DNA from: Nitrospirota bacterium
Lineage (GTDB): Bacteria > Nitrospirota > Thermodesulfovibrionia > Thermodesulfovibrionales > Magnetobacteriaceae
Direction: 5' to 3'
DNA: 39,234 bases
NCBI GenBank assembly: GCA_015233685.1
Contig: JADFXF010000014.1
Location: forward strand, 1-39,234
The notes below the pieces were generated by a model. That model was not told the origin of the DNA. It saw nothing but the letters and a program-made list of their open reading frames with translations, and searched no databases. Numbering within the stretch: the stretch's first letter is position 1; the number at the start of each line of letters is the position of its first letter. Of the stretch, positions 1-11,434 are shown piece after piece. A program made the position numbers and the translations under genes.

Positions 1-23
1 CCCGTATTTTTGCCATGTTTTAT

Positions 24-1163
24 TTATTGATTTCCATCTGCCGCCCGTTGGCGGCTTCCAGTACTCAGATACTCCTCAAAACTTGTTGCAATCTCGTCCC
101 ACAGAAACCTCCTCGCGTAGTTTCTCCCGTTTTTGCCAAGCCTCCTGCGCGTGGCGTTGTCTCGTATAAGTTTTAACAAGGTATCAGCAAGGTCAGCGCT
201 GTCACCACTTTTGAAAGATAGCCCAATGTTGCTTCGCTCAACAAAAGAAAGCTCCTCAATGTCGCTGGTCACTACCGGCACCGCGCACGCCGCGGCCTCT
301 AAAATACTCACAGGCGAGGATTCGTGCCGCGACGGCAGGACAAATATCATAGCGCCGCTCAGCAGGGTTTGTTTGCCTGGGCCAGTAACAAAGCCGGCGT
401 ATTGTATCTTGCCTGCCACCTCAGGCGGGACCTTCTCAATCAGCGCGGAGACCTTGTCAAATTCATACCCCGCAAGGATAAGCTCTATATTGGGAAGTTG
501 CTTGTTTATCTCCATAAACGCCTCAATTAACAGGTCAAGTCCCTTGGTGTAGGTATCTATTCTGCTGAAAAACAGGATGTATTCATTTAGGGAGGCGGCA
601 GGAGCGGCCTCCAGAAGCCTCAAGTCTATGCCGTTTGGAATAACCGTGTGAGGTAGCCCCCTCATCCCGCGCCGCGACATTATCTTATCTCTGGTCACAT
701 CAGAGACGAACATCAGATTCTTATACAGGGCGGGGTAGAAACTCTCCACCGCATACATGGGGATAGAATAGAGTGGGTTGAATTTCTTTATTGAGTGATG
801 CTCCATTATACCCTGTATTTGCAGGATAACGGGGGTTGTAGTAAGAAGTGTTGAGAAAAATGGCGTGGAAGGCAGAAAGTTCTCAACTATTACGTCGTAA
901 TCCCCTCCGTGTCTTTTTACGAATATGGATGCTTTTATAGTGTAGGAAAGGACGCTTTTGGTCAGGCTATTGCTTTCAGTGCCGGCGAATTTGTGAGCTA
1001 AGCCTTCAATAAGGCCATCCCTTGCCCCCGGGTATTTCATGCACAAAAGGGTGATCTCGTGTCTGCCCTTGAGCCTCTTATAAATTTCATACGCCCGCAC
1101 CCCCGCTCCACCAAATCCAAATGGACTGCCCAAACTCTCATATATAATCTGGAGTATTCTCAT
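24..1163 (-). CDS. Glycosyltransferase family 4 (GT-B fold)
   Basis: This 379-residue protein probably moves a sugar from an activated donor onto a cell-surface glycan or lipid carrier at the cytoplasmic side of the membrane. The N-terminus has the GT4 glycine-rich acceptor loop (GGAGVRAYEIYKRL, residues 19-32). The C-terminal nucleotide-sugar half has IPNGIDL near 176, a K-G-L-D-L-L-I-E-A-F helix near 208, and the E-x7-E signature (ESSPVSILE) near 280. Length is normal for GT4. It is the most downstream gene of a minus-strand run that includes a GT-C-like membrane protein, which fits polysaccharide or glycolipid assembly. Donor and acceptor cannot be read from the sequence. The family call is firm and the specific reaction is unknown. 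Confidence 0.88.
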   Translation of the reverse strand: MRILQIIYESLGSPFGFGGAGVRAYEIYKRLKGRHEITLLCMKYPGARDGLIEGLAHKFAGTESNSLTKSVLSYTIKASIFVKRHGGDYDVIVENFLPSTPFFSTLLTTTPVILQIQGIMEHHSIKKFNPLYSIPMYAVESFYPALYKNLMFVSDVTRDKIMSRRGMRGLPHTVIPNGIDLRLLEAAPAASLNEYILFFSRIDTYTKGLDLLIEAFMEINKQLPNIELILAGYEFDKVSALIEKVPPEVAGKIQYAGFVTGPGKQTLLSGAMIFVLPSRHESSPVSILEAAACAVPVVTSDIEELSFVERSNIGLSFKSGDSADLADTLLKLIRDNATRRRLGKNGRNYARRFLWDEIATSFEEYLSTGSRQRAADGNQ

Positions 1164-1181
1164 AGATACGAAGTATTCTCG

Positions 1182-2837
1182 TCAGTGAGGTTCATGTTTA
1201 ATATATTTCATGATAAATAAGAGGAATCTTTCTTCGTACAGGGTGCTGTTTTCGAAGGCTTTAATAAACCTTACATTGTTGTACATGGCAAGTGAATCCT
1301 TTGATGGGGGATATGTAAGGACAAGGAGTATGTCTTGTTTTTCCATGAGTAAATATTGCCCGGCATATTTGAGTATATTCGAAGCGTTGACCCCCTCGCG
1401 TTTGTTGTCCCATATGATAAAGGTGGCATGTCTTTGTGTTGTGGGATAGTAGATGGGGCGGTTTAAATAGGCCGCAACTCCGCTTACCGCATAGTCCTTG
1501 TCTCCAAGTATAGGCATTTTGTCTAATCCATTGTCTTTGATAAATGTGGCCGTTTCCTTGTTTGCTGAAAAGGGATAGAGGTAATTCAGCGTGTTGGCGG
1601 TAACCGCGGCAACTACATTCACTACGAGGAAGGCCGTAAAGATAGCGCCCCTTTTGTCTTCAATAAATTTACAGATTTTATTCAGGATGCCGGTTCGTGA
1701 GGCACCGGCATTAAATGGCTTGACTTCGTAGAGATTTGAGAGCCAGACGGCCGAGACAAAAACAATAAAGTAATGCCCCCAGTGTCTTATAGACCCGCCA
1801 TAAATCGCATAACTAAACAGGACTATCCCAAACGTCCCAACAGTATAATAAAACAATGCGAGGCGGCGGCGGAGAAATAACGTCAAAGAGAAAATCAGCA
1901 GGATTATGGACAACACAACCGTCGCCTTTACCGCGTTAATAGGGTCGGCAAACAGGTGGGAAATGGAATTATGCCCCCAGAAGTGCATGTTGAACATAGG
2001 TATCGGTACGTAGGCACGCCAGATAAAGGCGACGGCCTCAAGAAATTTTGTCAGCATCACGAGCTTGTTGTCATGAAGAAATGTCGGATGATACCAGACA
2101 GAATCATGCGGCGGGTGCATCTGTGCCGCCGAGACTAAAAGGCCACAGGCAAAGATTATGGCCCCGGCGGCAAACTGCCATTTCGTTTTTGTGGAAATAG
2201 GGGAGGTTGCATCATTTAAGAAAATTAATTCAAAGAGGAGCGTGAGGGCTAACGCAATCGCTATAACTGCCCCATAGGGGTTGGTTTGGCAGAGAATGAA
2301 TAAAACTATTGATAGATGGATATATTTTTTTTTGACGCCTTGGCGCAACCCGGGTCGAAACATAGACAAAAAAATCAGCAGCAAGAGCAGCCCAAAAGCG
2401 TAGTTCCGGCTGATTACGCAGTACTCGAAAAATGGATAGTACCCGAAGATGAACAGGACTTTCTGGAGCTTCGTAAATGGGGCAAACCTCAGTGCGACAT
2501 ACACGGTACCCACAGCAAGGGCAAGGTGAAATATTTGCATAATCACAGGGTTGGGGGTTATGCGGGACAGGGCGTACAGGGTCACAAACCAGAGAGCCGG
2601 ATGTCCCTGATATTTGATATTATTAAACAGCTCACCAAGGGAAGACGCATCCCGCGCCATCATCCAGGCCTCAAGCTCATCGCGCCACATCACATGGTGC
2701 AGAATACTAAACAACCCAAGGGCCACAAAACAGAGGAGGCAGCCAAATATGAACTTGTTGCTGACAGCAGCACAGTTGTCAGCGGCAGCGTTGAGCACTT
2801 TTTCTTTTTTCAGGCTTTTTCGTTTACCTTGCGGCAC
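1182..2837 (-). CDS. Multi-pass membrane protein, GT-C/GT39-like glycosyltransferase candidate
   Basis: This is a roughly 550-residue protein with about ten hydrophobic segments. After the first membrane span it has an acidic RDELEAW motif (the position of the GT-C catalytic Asp/Glu) and then GHPALWF, like the HPP(L/G) motif of PMT/ArnT-type enzymes. These suggest transfer of sugar from a polyprenyl-phosphate donor on the periplasmic side, by family analogy. The C-terminal third is a mostly soluble domain. I chose the GTG at 2837 because GAGGG lies 8 nt upstream. An ATG at 2852 is in frame but lacks a ribosome site and would overlap ispF by 29 bp. Even the GTG start overlaps the ispF 3' end, so translational coupling is likely. 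An uncharacterised membrane protein is the alternative reading. Confidence 0.72.
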   Translation of the reverse strand: MPQGKRKSLKKEKVLNAAADNCAAVSNKFIFGCLLCFVALGLFSILHHVMWRDELEAWMMARDASSLGELFNNIKYQGHPALWFVTLYALSRITPNPVIMQIFHLALAVGTVYVALRFAPFTKLQKVLFIFGYYPFFEYCVISRNYAFGLLLLLIFLSMFRPGLRQGVKKKYIHLSIVLFILCQTNPYGAVIAIALALTLLFELIFLNDATSPISTKTKWQFAAGAIIFACGLLVSAAQMHPPHDSVWYHPTFLHDNKLVMLTKFLEAVAFIWRAYVPIPMFNMHFWGHNSISHLFADPINAVKATVVLSIILLIFSLTLFLRRRLALFYYTVGTFGIVLFSYAIYGGSIRHWGHYFIVFVSAVWLSNLYEVKPFNAGASRTGILNKICKFIEDKRGAIFTAFLVVNVVAAVTANTLNYLYPFSANKETATFIKDNGLDKMPILGDKDYAVSGVAAYLNRPIYYPTTQRHATFIIWDNKREGVNASNILKYAGQYLLMEKQDILLVLTYPPSKDSLAMYNNVRFIKAFENSTLYEERFLLFIMKYIKHEPH

Positions 2838-3315
2838 TGTTATTTCCCTCATCTAACAAGCATGTGGCAATGGCCGCAATCCCCTCTCCCCTGCCTATAA
2901 AACCCATCGTCTCGTTTGTCTTTGCCTTTATGTTAATTAAACCGGCGGAGATACCGGCCCCTGCGATGGCATTTTTCATGGAATCAACATACGGTCTCAG
3001 ACGCGGCCTCTCCGCTATGACGACACAGTCGAGCGAGGTTAGCTCAAGACCACACCCTGAGACACGGTCAACAACGGCAGTGAGCAGGGCGATACTGTTG
3101 GCGTCCTTCCACCTTGCCTCTGTGTCGGGAAACATCATGCCTATGTCGCCAAGCCCGGCCGCCCCAAGCAGCGCGTCTATGATGCTGTGGACGAGGACGT
3201 CGGCGTCGGAGTGCCCGGCGAGGCCCTTGCCATCGAAAGGAATCTCCACCCCGCCGATTATCAGTTGTCTGCCCTCTGTCAGGCGATGTGAATCGTAGCC
3301 TATGCCAACTCTCAT
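2824..3315 (-). CDS. ispF: 2-C-methyl-D-erythritol 2,4-cyclodiphosphate synthase
   Basis: This MEP-pathway enzyme cyclises 4-diphosphocytidyl-methylerythritol 2-phosphate with loss of CMP. At 163 residues it has normal length for the trimeric enzyme. Visible motifs are GIGYDSHRL at the N-terminus (Asp and His zinc ligands), GHSDADVLVHSIIDALLGA (third zinc ligand and active site), GLGDIGMMFPDTE, and the CDP-binding segment KAKTNETMGFIGRGEGIAA near the end. The start overlaps the ispD stop by 4 nt, so the two enzymes of this pathway are translated together. No residue expected for catalysis is missing. Confidence 0.97.
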   Translation of the reverse strand: MRVGIGYDSHRLTEGRQLIIGGVEIPFDGKGLAGHSDADVLVHSIIDALLGAAGLGDIGMMFPDTEARWKDANSIALLTAVVDRVSGCGLELTSLDCVVIAERPRLRPYVDSMKNAIAGAGISAGLINIKAKTNETMGFIGRGEGIAAIATCLLDEGNNSAAR

Positions 3316-4007
3316 CGCCGCCGTTTTACTGTGACTGAGAGTAAATAATCCGCGAAGATGATGTCCTCCGGCGTCGTTATCTTGATATTGTTATAGTCGC
3401 CGGGGATAATCCTTATCCTGCCGCCATAGTGTTCCACGGCCGATGTGTCGTCGGTGAAGCTCAGCCCATCGGCGGCGGCCCTTTTATATGCGTCGAAGAT
3501 TGTGCCATAGTGAAAGACCTGAGGCGTGGCAACGGCGGCAAGTAGAGCCCTGTCTAATGTTTTTACCGCAAACCCGTCTCTTACCTCTTTTATCGTGTCC
3601 TTTAACGGCACGGCCGACACTACGCCTTCGCAGCCGTCCAACGATTCAAGGGAGGAAATAATAAGCTCCTGAGACAGAAAAGGCCTCGCGGCGTCATGGA
3701 TAAGGACTACCGAGTCCTTGTTGTCTATGAGTTTAAGGGCATTGAAGACCGATTCCTGGCGCGTTAGCCCGCCGCGGGCGATTTTTTTTGCCTTGCTGAT
3801 GCCATATTTTTTGATAAGAGCTGTGCCTGCCGCCTTATCGCTGTCCTTAAAGACAACGATTACCTCGTCTATGCTCCATGACGTATCCAGTATCTCCAGT
3901 ACCCTTATCAGAACAGGCCTCCCGCCAACGGGGTGGAAGACCTTGTTTGTGACAGAGCCAAATCTGCTGCCCGCTCCTGCCGCGGGCACTATCGCCGTTG
4001 TAAACAT
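3312..4007 (-). CDS. ispD: 2-C-methyl-D-erythritol 4-phosphate cytidylyltransferase
   Basis: IspD joins CTP and methylerythritol 4-phosphate to make CDP-ME, the third step of the MEP pathway. The 231-residue protein has the nucleotidyltransferase loop VPAAGAGSRFG at residues 7-17, HDAARPF near 104, and the substrate-binding TDDTSAVEHYG near 185. Its start lies 1 nt past the stop of the upstream PIN/TRAM gene, and its end overlaps ispF. The order yacL-like, ispD, ispF is the one known from Bacillus, so this synteny is shared across distant phyla. Assignment is secure. Confidence 0.97.
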   Translation of the reverse strand: MFTTAIVPAAGAGSRFGSVTNKVFHPVGGRPVLIRVLEILDTSWSIDEVIVVFKDSDKAAGTALIKKYGISKAKKIARGGLTRQESVFNALKLIDNKDSVVLIHDAARPFLSQELIISSLESLDGCEGVVSAVPLKDTIKEVRDGFAVKTLDRALLAAVATPQVFHYGTIFDAYKRAAADGLSFTDDTSAVEHYGGRIRIIPGDYNNIKITTPEDIIFADYLLSVTVKRRR

Positions 4008-4008
4008 G

Positions 4009-4980
4009 CTATTCTACGTTGGGCTTGGAGAAAATCATTCTCCCCGCCGTCGTCTGCAAGACGCTGGTTACTATGACCTCGACGTTCTTGCCGATGAGCT
4101 TTCGGGCACTCTCCACCACGACCATCGTGCCGTCGTCCGTGTAGGCCACCCCCTGGTTGGATTCCTTGCCCTCTTTTATTATAAACACCTTCATCAGCTC
4201 ACCGGGCAGGACGACCGGCTTGAGGGCATTTGCCAACTCGTTAACATTCAACACGGGCACTTCGTGCAATTGGGCAACCTTGTTCAGATTGAAATCGTTC
4301 GTTATGATTTTGGCATTCATCACCTTGCCCAGCGCAACTAACTTGGAGTCCACCTCTTTTATCTTAGGAAAGTCCTCGTCAATGATTCTCACTGTAATCC
4401 CAGCTAGTTTTTGCACCCTGTGCAGGACGTCAAGCCCGCGCCGTCCACGGCTTCTCTTCATGGAATCAGCAGAGTCCGCTATATGCTGAAGCTCCTGCAG
4501 TATAAACTGTGGAACTATAAACACGCCATCAAGAAAGCCGGTGTCGCAGACATCAGCAATCCTGCCGTCAATTATCGCGCTGGTATCAAGGATTTTTAGA
4601 TTTTCCTCGCCCCCCTGCCCCCTGAAAAGCCTCATAGTGCTCGCGATGGAGAGATTATCGCCCTTTGAAAAACCGATTAACAGGCCGATATACGATGATA
4701 CCAGATCAATTGTGGTTGTTATGAGCTGATTGTCCTTTATCAGAGACCGCAGTGGATATGTTACAAGTTTGGCTATAACTATCCCTATAAAAAGCCCTAT
4801 AAGTCCGCCTATTACCTTACCCATGCGGAGCTTTCTGAAGAAAAACTCTGAGCCTAACACCAAAACACCGGCCATTGCCCCAACGGCAGGGCCTTCAAAC
4901 GTGTACCCATAAGGATTAATAAGGATGTAACCGCTTATGACAAAGACGACAAAAATAAAAATACGCAATACATTTGTCAT
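4009..4980 (-). CDS. Membrane PIN/TRAM domain protein (YacL family)
   Basis: This 323-residue protein begins with about four membrane segments (residues 5-110). A PIN domain follows, opening with ILDTSAIIDGR (the first acidic metal ligands) and continuing through VPQFILQELQHIAD. A C-terminal TRAM domain occupies roughly residues 262-323. This is the layout of the Bacillus YacL/Thermus TTHA0540 group of predicted membrane-anchored nucleases; RNA is the likely substrate because TRAM domains bind RNA, but the function is not settled. GGGAGG sits 10 nt before the ATG. It is the first gene of the run leading into ispD and ispF. Confidence 0.9.
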   Translation of the reverse strand: MTNVLRIFIFVVFVISGYILINPYGYTFEGPAVGAMAGVLVLGSEFFFRKLRMGKVIGGLIGLFIGIVIAKLVTYPLRSLIKDNQLITTTIDLVSSYIGLLIGFSKGDNLSIASTMRLFRGQGGEENLKILDTSAIIDGRIADVCDTGFLDGVFIVPQFILQELQHIADSADSMKRSRGRRGLDVLHRVQKLAGITVRIIDEDFPKIKEVDSKLVALGKVMNAKIITNDFNLNKVAQLHEVPVLNVNELANALKPVVLPGELMKVFIIKEGKESNQGVAYTDDGTMVVVESARKLIGKNVEVIVTSVLQTTAGRMIFSKPNVE

Positions 4981-5182
4981 TTACTCATTCACCTCCCGGC
5001 TTTAAGATACTTCTGCCGCGCGAAACACGTGGCACTCACAGACGCACCGATTATTTTATTACAGACGGCTATATTATTTCTCATGCTTTTTATTATAATA
5101 ATCGCGTCGGTGTGTTGTAAACTATGAAAATAAAAAATATTTGCAAACAGCGAATTGTTTTTAAAATAACCGGAGGTGTAAA
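4981..5182. other. Divergent intergenic region
   Basis: This 200-bp AT-rich gap separates the minus-strand PIN/TRAM-ispDF run from the plus-strand aminotransferase-serA run and must hold promoters for both. A symmetric ATTATAAT block at 5092-5099 reads as TATAAT on either strand, but I see no convincing -35 box at the right distance for either. A CCGGAGG ribosome site ends about 6 nt before the ATG at 5183. Confidence 0.35.
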
Positions 5183-6319
5183 ATGCTGAAAAAGTATCTC
5201 CTTGCGCCGGGACCCACGCCGGTACCGCCTGAGGCCCTTGCCGCTATGTCCATGCCGATGATTCATCATCGCGCCCCTGACTTCATTCCAATCTTTGACG
5301 CCGCAAGGACTGGACTTAAACATCTGTACCAAACCAAAAACGATGTCCTCATCCTTTGTTCCACAGGCACGGGGGGAATGGTTGCGGCAGTCACGAATTT
5401 TTTCAATCACGGCGATAAGGCCGTCGTAGTCAACGGAGGAAAGTTCGGCGAGCGCTGGATTAAGATATGCAAGGCCTTCGGGCTTGAGGTAATAGAAATA
5501 AAGGTTGACTGGGGCTATACGCTCAACCCCGCGCGGCTTGAGGAGGTTCTCAACAAAGAACAGGGTGTGAAGGGCGTCTTTGTCCAGGCCACTGAGACCT
5601 CAACCGGCGTAAACCACGACATCAGGGCCATCGCCGGCATAGTTAATAAGCATGGCGAGGCGCTCCTGGTTGTTGACGCGATAAGTTCCCTCGTTGCCCA
5701 TGATTTAAGGACAGACCAGTGGGGCATAGACATTATGATTGGCGGGTCGCAGAAGGGGTTGATGCTCCCGCCGGGGCTGGCCTTTATAAGCGTGTCTGAA
5801 AAGGCGTGGAAGATGGCTGAGACGTCTAAAATCGAGAAGTTTTATTTTAATCTAAAGGTAGAGCGGCAGAAGCAACAGGATAATCAGACGAATTTCACCT
5901 CTGCCGTGACGTTGATAATCGGCCTTAACGAGTCCATAAAGATACTTGAAAGGGAGGGGCTGCAAAACGTGTTTAAGCGCCACGCACTATTGGCTGAAGC
6001 CACACGTCGGGCAGTTAAGGCCATAGGCTTGGGGTTATATGCGAAGGAGATGCCAAGCGACGCCGTAACGGCCATTGAGGCCCCTGAGGGCGTAGACGGC
6101 CAGAAGATATACAAGGTCCTGAGGGAAAGATACGGCGTTACCGCCGCGGGTGGTCAGGACCAGGCCAAAGGAAAGATATTCCGCATCGCCCATCTCGGCT
6201 ACTCAGACAGATTTGACATAATAACGGCCATCTCGGCCATAGAGATGACGCTAAAGACGCTTGGCGCACCAGTAACGCTTGGCAAGGGGGTCGCGGCCTG
6301 TGAAGAGATACTGCTGTAA
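5183..6319 (+). CDS. Class V aminotransferase (alanine-glyoxylate / serine-pyruvate type)
   Basis: This 378-residue PLP enzyme has the class V fold. The N-terminal LAPGPTPVPPEALAAM segment and MIHHRAPDF are typical of this group. The PLP-contacting Asp is in VVDAISSL, and the Schiff-base lysine is in GGSQKGLMLPPG near residue 195. By family it moves an amino group between a small amino acid (alanine, serine or aspartate) and a 2-oxo acid. It lies 27 bp upstream of serA, and no serC is visible, so I infer a role in serine or phosphoserine formation. CCGGAGG precedes the ATG. Alternative roles are alanine-glyoxylate or serine-glyoxylate exchange. Confidence 0.9.
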   Translation: MLKKYLLAPGPTPVPPEALAAMSMPMIHHRAPDFIPIFDAARTGLKHLYQTKNDVLILCSTGTGGMVAAVTNFFNHGDKAVVVNGGKFGERWIKICKAFGLEVIEIKVDWGYTLNPARLEEVLNKEQGVKGVFVQATETSTGVNHDIRAIAGIVNKHGEALLVVDAISSLVAHDLRTDQWGIDIMIGGSQKGLMLPPGLAFISVSEKAWKMAETSKIEKFYFNLKVERQKQQDNQTNFTSAVTLIIGLNESIKILEREGLQNVFKRHALLAEATRRAVKAIGLGLYAKEMPSDAVTAIEAPEGVDGQKIYKVLRERYGVTAAGGQDQAKGKIFRIAHLGYSDRFDIITAISAIEMTLKTLGAPVTLGKGVAACEEILL

Positions 6320-6346
6320 AATCACTCATTTTGGAGGTATTGCCTG

Positions 6347-9254
<2,908 letters not shown>

Positions 9255-9261
9255 CGGCTCA

Positions 9262-9972
9262 ATGCCATCATATACCAAAATCATTGAGGGGATACTTGGC
9301 ATGCTCTTCCCGTCGCTATGTCCGGTATGCGGCAGGCCATCTGACGAATTGGCGACATCCCCGATATGCGGGGTCTGTTGGGCGAACATGAGCCGCCTGC
9401 CTGCTAACGTGTGCGGTGTGTGCTCTAAACCCCTGCAGGTTGAGGGGATTACCAAATGCGGGGATTGTTACGCGGAGAAACCGTTTTATTCGACCATACG
9501 GGCGTACGCGCGGTTTTCAGGTGCTATGAAAGAGGCGATACATCTGTTTAAATTCTCAGGTGTAAGGAGGCTTGCGCGGCCATTGGCCGAGCTGTTTAAG
9601 ACAATCGAAATACCGGAGGCCGACTTAATCGTGCCCGTTCCACTGACAAAAAAGAGGCTTACAGCGAGGGGTTTTAACCAGAGTCTGCTCCTTGCTAAGG
9701 CCATATCGGACTTCACCCGAATACCCCTTTCGTATGATACGCTGCTGAAGGTAAAGGAAACCCCTCATCAAACCACGCTCAGGGGGGCAGAGAGGGTTAA
9801 ATCCCTTAGGAATGCCTTCAGGTCAGCCGTAAGCGTAAAGGGTAAAAGGATTGCCGTGGTGGATGATGTTATGACTACGGGCGCTACAATTAACGAATGC
9901 GCGAGGGCGCTCATAAAGGCCGGCGCCCGGAGTGTCTTTGGCATCGTTGCAGCCCGCACCGTACTGGAGTAG
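9262..9972 (+). CDS. comF: ComF family protein (zinc ribbon plus phosphoribosyltransferase fold)
   Basis: This 236-residue protein has an N-terminal cysteine cluster (CPVCGRP, CGVCW, CGVCSKP, CGDCY, residues 15-72) expected to bind zinc. It is followed by a type I phosphoribosyltransferase domain with the PRPP loop VVDDVMTTGATINECARAL near 200. ComF proteins support DNA uptake in transformable bacteria, but the biochemical role is poorly defined. It starts 7 bp after purA with no clear ribosome site, so it probably relies on translational coupling. Its stop codon lies inside the 10-bp duplicated target of the following mobile element, so that insertion left the protein unchanged. Confidence 0.9.
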   Translation: MPSYTKIIEGILGMLFPSLCPVCGRPSDELATSPICGVCWANMSRLPANVCGVCSKPLQVEGITKCGDCYAEKPFYSTIRAYARFSGAMKEAIHLFKFSGVRRLARPLAELFKTIEIPEADLIVPVPLTKKRLTARGFNQSLLLAKAISDFTRIPLSYDTLLKVKETPHQTTLRGAERVKSLRNAFRSAVSVKGKRIAVVDDVMTTGATINECARALIKAGARSVFGIVAARTVLE

Positions 9973-9973
9973 T
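9964..9973. repeat. Left target-site duplication of the 9974 element
   Basis: CTGGAGTAGT here is repeated exactly at 10178-10187, on the far side of the element. The copy contains the last sense codons and the TAG stop of comF. Confidence 0.85.
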
Positions 9974-10177
9974 CAGGGCAATCGCATTTGAAAAATAAAG
10001 CAGAAGATCCCTATGCAATCATTCCGGCTTGTCCCTTTCCGTCATTCCGGCTTGTCCGGAATCTTCCCTTCAGTGGGAGTTTCATAATGATTGTGCATAT
10101 TCTGAGGCATAAGGACAGATTCCGGACAAGCCGGAATGACAAAAATAAGTGAGGCAATTCCTAATGCGTTTGTCCTG
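9974..10177. mobile_element. MITE-like element with 10-bp target duplication
   Basis: This 204-bp non-coding element begins CAGGGCAATCGCATTTGAAA and ends with the imperfect inverse, which reads CAGGACAAACGCATTAGGAA on the other strand. The 10-mer CTGGAGTAGT stands immediately on both sides (9964-9973 and 10178-10187), an exact target-site duplication that includes the comF stop codon. Inside are two oppositely placed ATTCCGGCTTGTCCGGAAT palindromes. A near-identical copy lies in reverse orientation at 16087-16270. CAGGG ends with 8-10 bp duplications recall the ISAs1 family, from memory. Confidence 0.85.
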
Positions 10178-10187
10178 CTGGAGTAGT
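10178..10187. repeat. Right target-site duplication of the 9974 element
   Basis: This is an exact second copy of CTGGAGTAGT, directly abutting the right terminal repeat. Confidence 0.85.
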
Positions 10188-10255
10188 CCAATATTTTACT
10201 AAGAACAGGACATTTCCGCTTTGCTATGACACTGCATGCAACGCAACCGGGCAAC

Positions 10256-10284
10256 TTGACAAAACAGGTTCTATTGATTATTAT
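10256..10284 (+). promoter_or_regulatory. Sigma-70 type promoter of fba
   Basis: TTGACA at 10256-10261 and TATTAT at 10279-10284 are separated by 17 bp. Transcription would start near 10291, giving a leader of about 60 nt before the aldolase start. The promoter lies beyond the MITE-like element, so the insertion separated comF from fba without breaking this promoter. Confidence 0.75.
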
Positions 10285-10353
10285 ACCAGCATAGCATATG
10301 GCTTTAAATATCTGCCAGTCGTTTACGATTGGAACAATGCAATGGAGGGGTTT

Positions 10354-11334
10354 ATGGCGGTAAGTTACAAGGATTTGGGGCTGGTCAACACAAAAGAGGG
10401 GTTTCAGAAGGCGGTTAAAGGCGGCTATGCCATACCCGCTTATAATTTTAACAACATGGAGCAGTTGCAGGCAATTATCATCGGTTGCGCTGAGAGCAAA
10501 TCGCCTGTGATACTCCAGGTATCAAGCGGCGCCAGAAAATACGCAAACCAGACGCTATTGAGATTTATGGCCATGGGTGCGGTTCAAATGATGAAAGACA
10601 TGGGCGGAAGCATCCCCGTCACCCTTCATCTTGACCATGGTGACAGCTACGACCTCTGCAAGTCTTGTATAGACACGGGGTTTTCGTCTGTTATGATAGA
10701 CGGTTCTCACCTGCCGTATGAAGAGAATGTCGCCCTGTCGAAGAAGGTCGTCGAGTATGCCCACGCGCATGATGTCACAGTGGAGGGTGAACTTGGCGTG
10801 CTTGCCGGAATCGAAGACGAGGTATCACACGAGGTAAGCCACTATACGAAACCGGAGGAGGTGGAGGATTTTGTCAAAAAAACCGGAGTTGACAGCCTTG
10901 CCATCTCAATTGGCACTTCCCACGGTGCTTACAAGTTTAAGGTAAAACCCGGTGAAGAGCCACCGCCTCTTAGGTTTGACATCCTTGAAGAGGTGGAAAA
11001 GAGAATCCCGGGATTCCCGATAGTCCTTCACGGGGCATCCTCAGTCATGCCTCAGTACGTAGAGATGATAAACAAGTATGGCGGCAAAATGGACGACGCG
11101 GTGGGCGTATCCGAGAAGCAGCTTCGCAAGGCCGCCACCTCAGCCGTATGTAAGATAAACATAGACACAGACGGCAGAATGGCCATGACGGCCGTAATAA
11201 GAAAGGTATTCGCCGAAAGCCCTAAGGAATTTGACCCGCGCAAGTATCTCGGCCCGGCCCGCGACGAACTCATAAAGATGATCAAGTACAAAAATGAAAA
11301 CGTGCTGGGAAGCGCCGGAAAGGCGACTTACTAG
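10354..11334 (+). CDS. fba: Class II fructose-bisphosphate aldolase
   Basis: This Zn-dependent aldolase cleaves or forms fructose 1,6-bisphosphate in glycolysis and gluconeogenesis. Visible are the Zn ligand motif LHLDHGDS near residue 90, VEGELG near 140, a Zn His in GTSHGAYKF near 190, VLHGASS near 220 and NIDTDGR near 275. I chose the ATG at 10354 (326 residues, starting MAVSYKDL) because GGAGG at 10344-10348 precedes it. The in-frame ATG at 10342 contains that ribosome site and is unlikely. It has its own promoter and converges on the ROK kinase gene, with a hairpin between them. Confidence 0.96.
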   Translation: MAVSYKDLGLVNTKEGFQKAVKGGYAIPAYNFNNMEQLQAIIIGCAESKSPVILQVSSGARKYANQTLLRFMAMGAVQMMKDMGGSIPVTLHLDHGDSYDLCKSCIDTGFSSVMIDGSHLPYEENVALSKKVVEYAHAHDVTVEGELGVLAGIEDEVSHEVSHYTKPEEVEDFVKKTGVDSLAISIGTSHGAYKFKVKPGEEPPPLRFDILEEVEKRIPGFPIVLHGASSVMPQYVEMINKYGGKMDDAVGVSEKQLRKAATSAVCKINIDTDGRMAMTAVIRKVFAESPKEFDPRKYLGPARDELIKMIKYKNENVLGSAGKATY

Positions 11335-11394
11335 GGCGTGTCTTGTCAGACGGTTGGATGGTCGTCAGCCGTTTCTGATAAAGGTTTGATGGAG

Positions 11395-11414
11395 AGGGTG
11401 TTGAAAAACACCCT
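11395..11414 (+). terminator. Hairpin terminator candidate after fba
   Basis: AGGGTGTT and AACACCCT form a perfect 8-bp stem closed by a GAAA tetraloop, followed by TTCTGATT. It lies 60 bp past fba and 20 bp before the convergent ROK gene end. The T-tract is poor, so strength is uncertain. Confidence 0.55.
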
Positions 11415-11434
11415 TTCTGATTAGCAACCGTTGC

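Noticed and set aside
2316-2900. Long plus-strand open frame opposite the GT-C-like gene
   Set aside because: It lies antisense to a well-supported membrane protein and ispF, has no ribosome site and shows no family motif.
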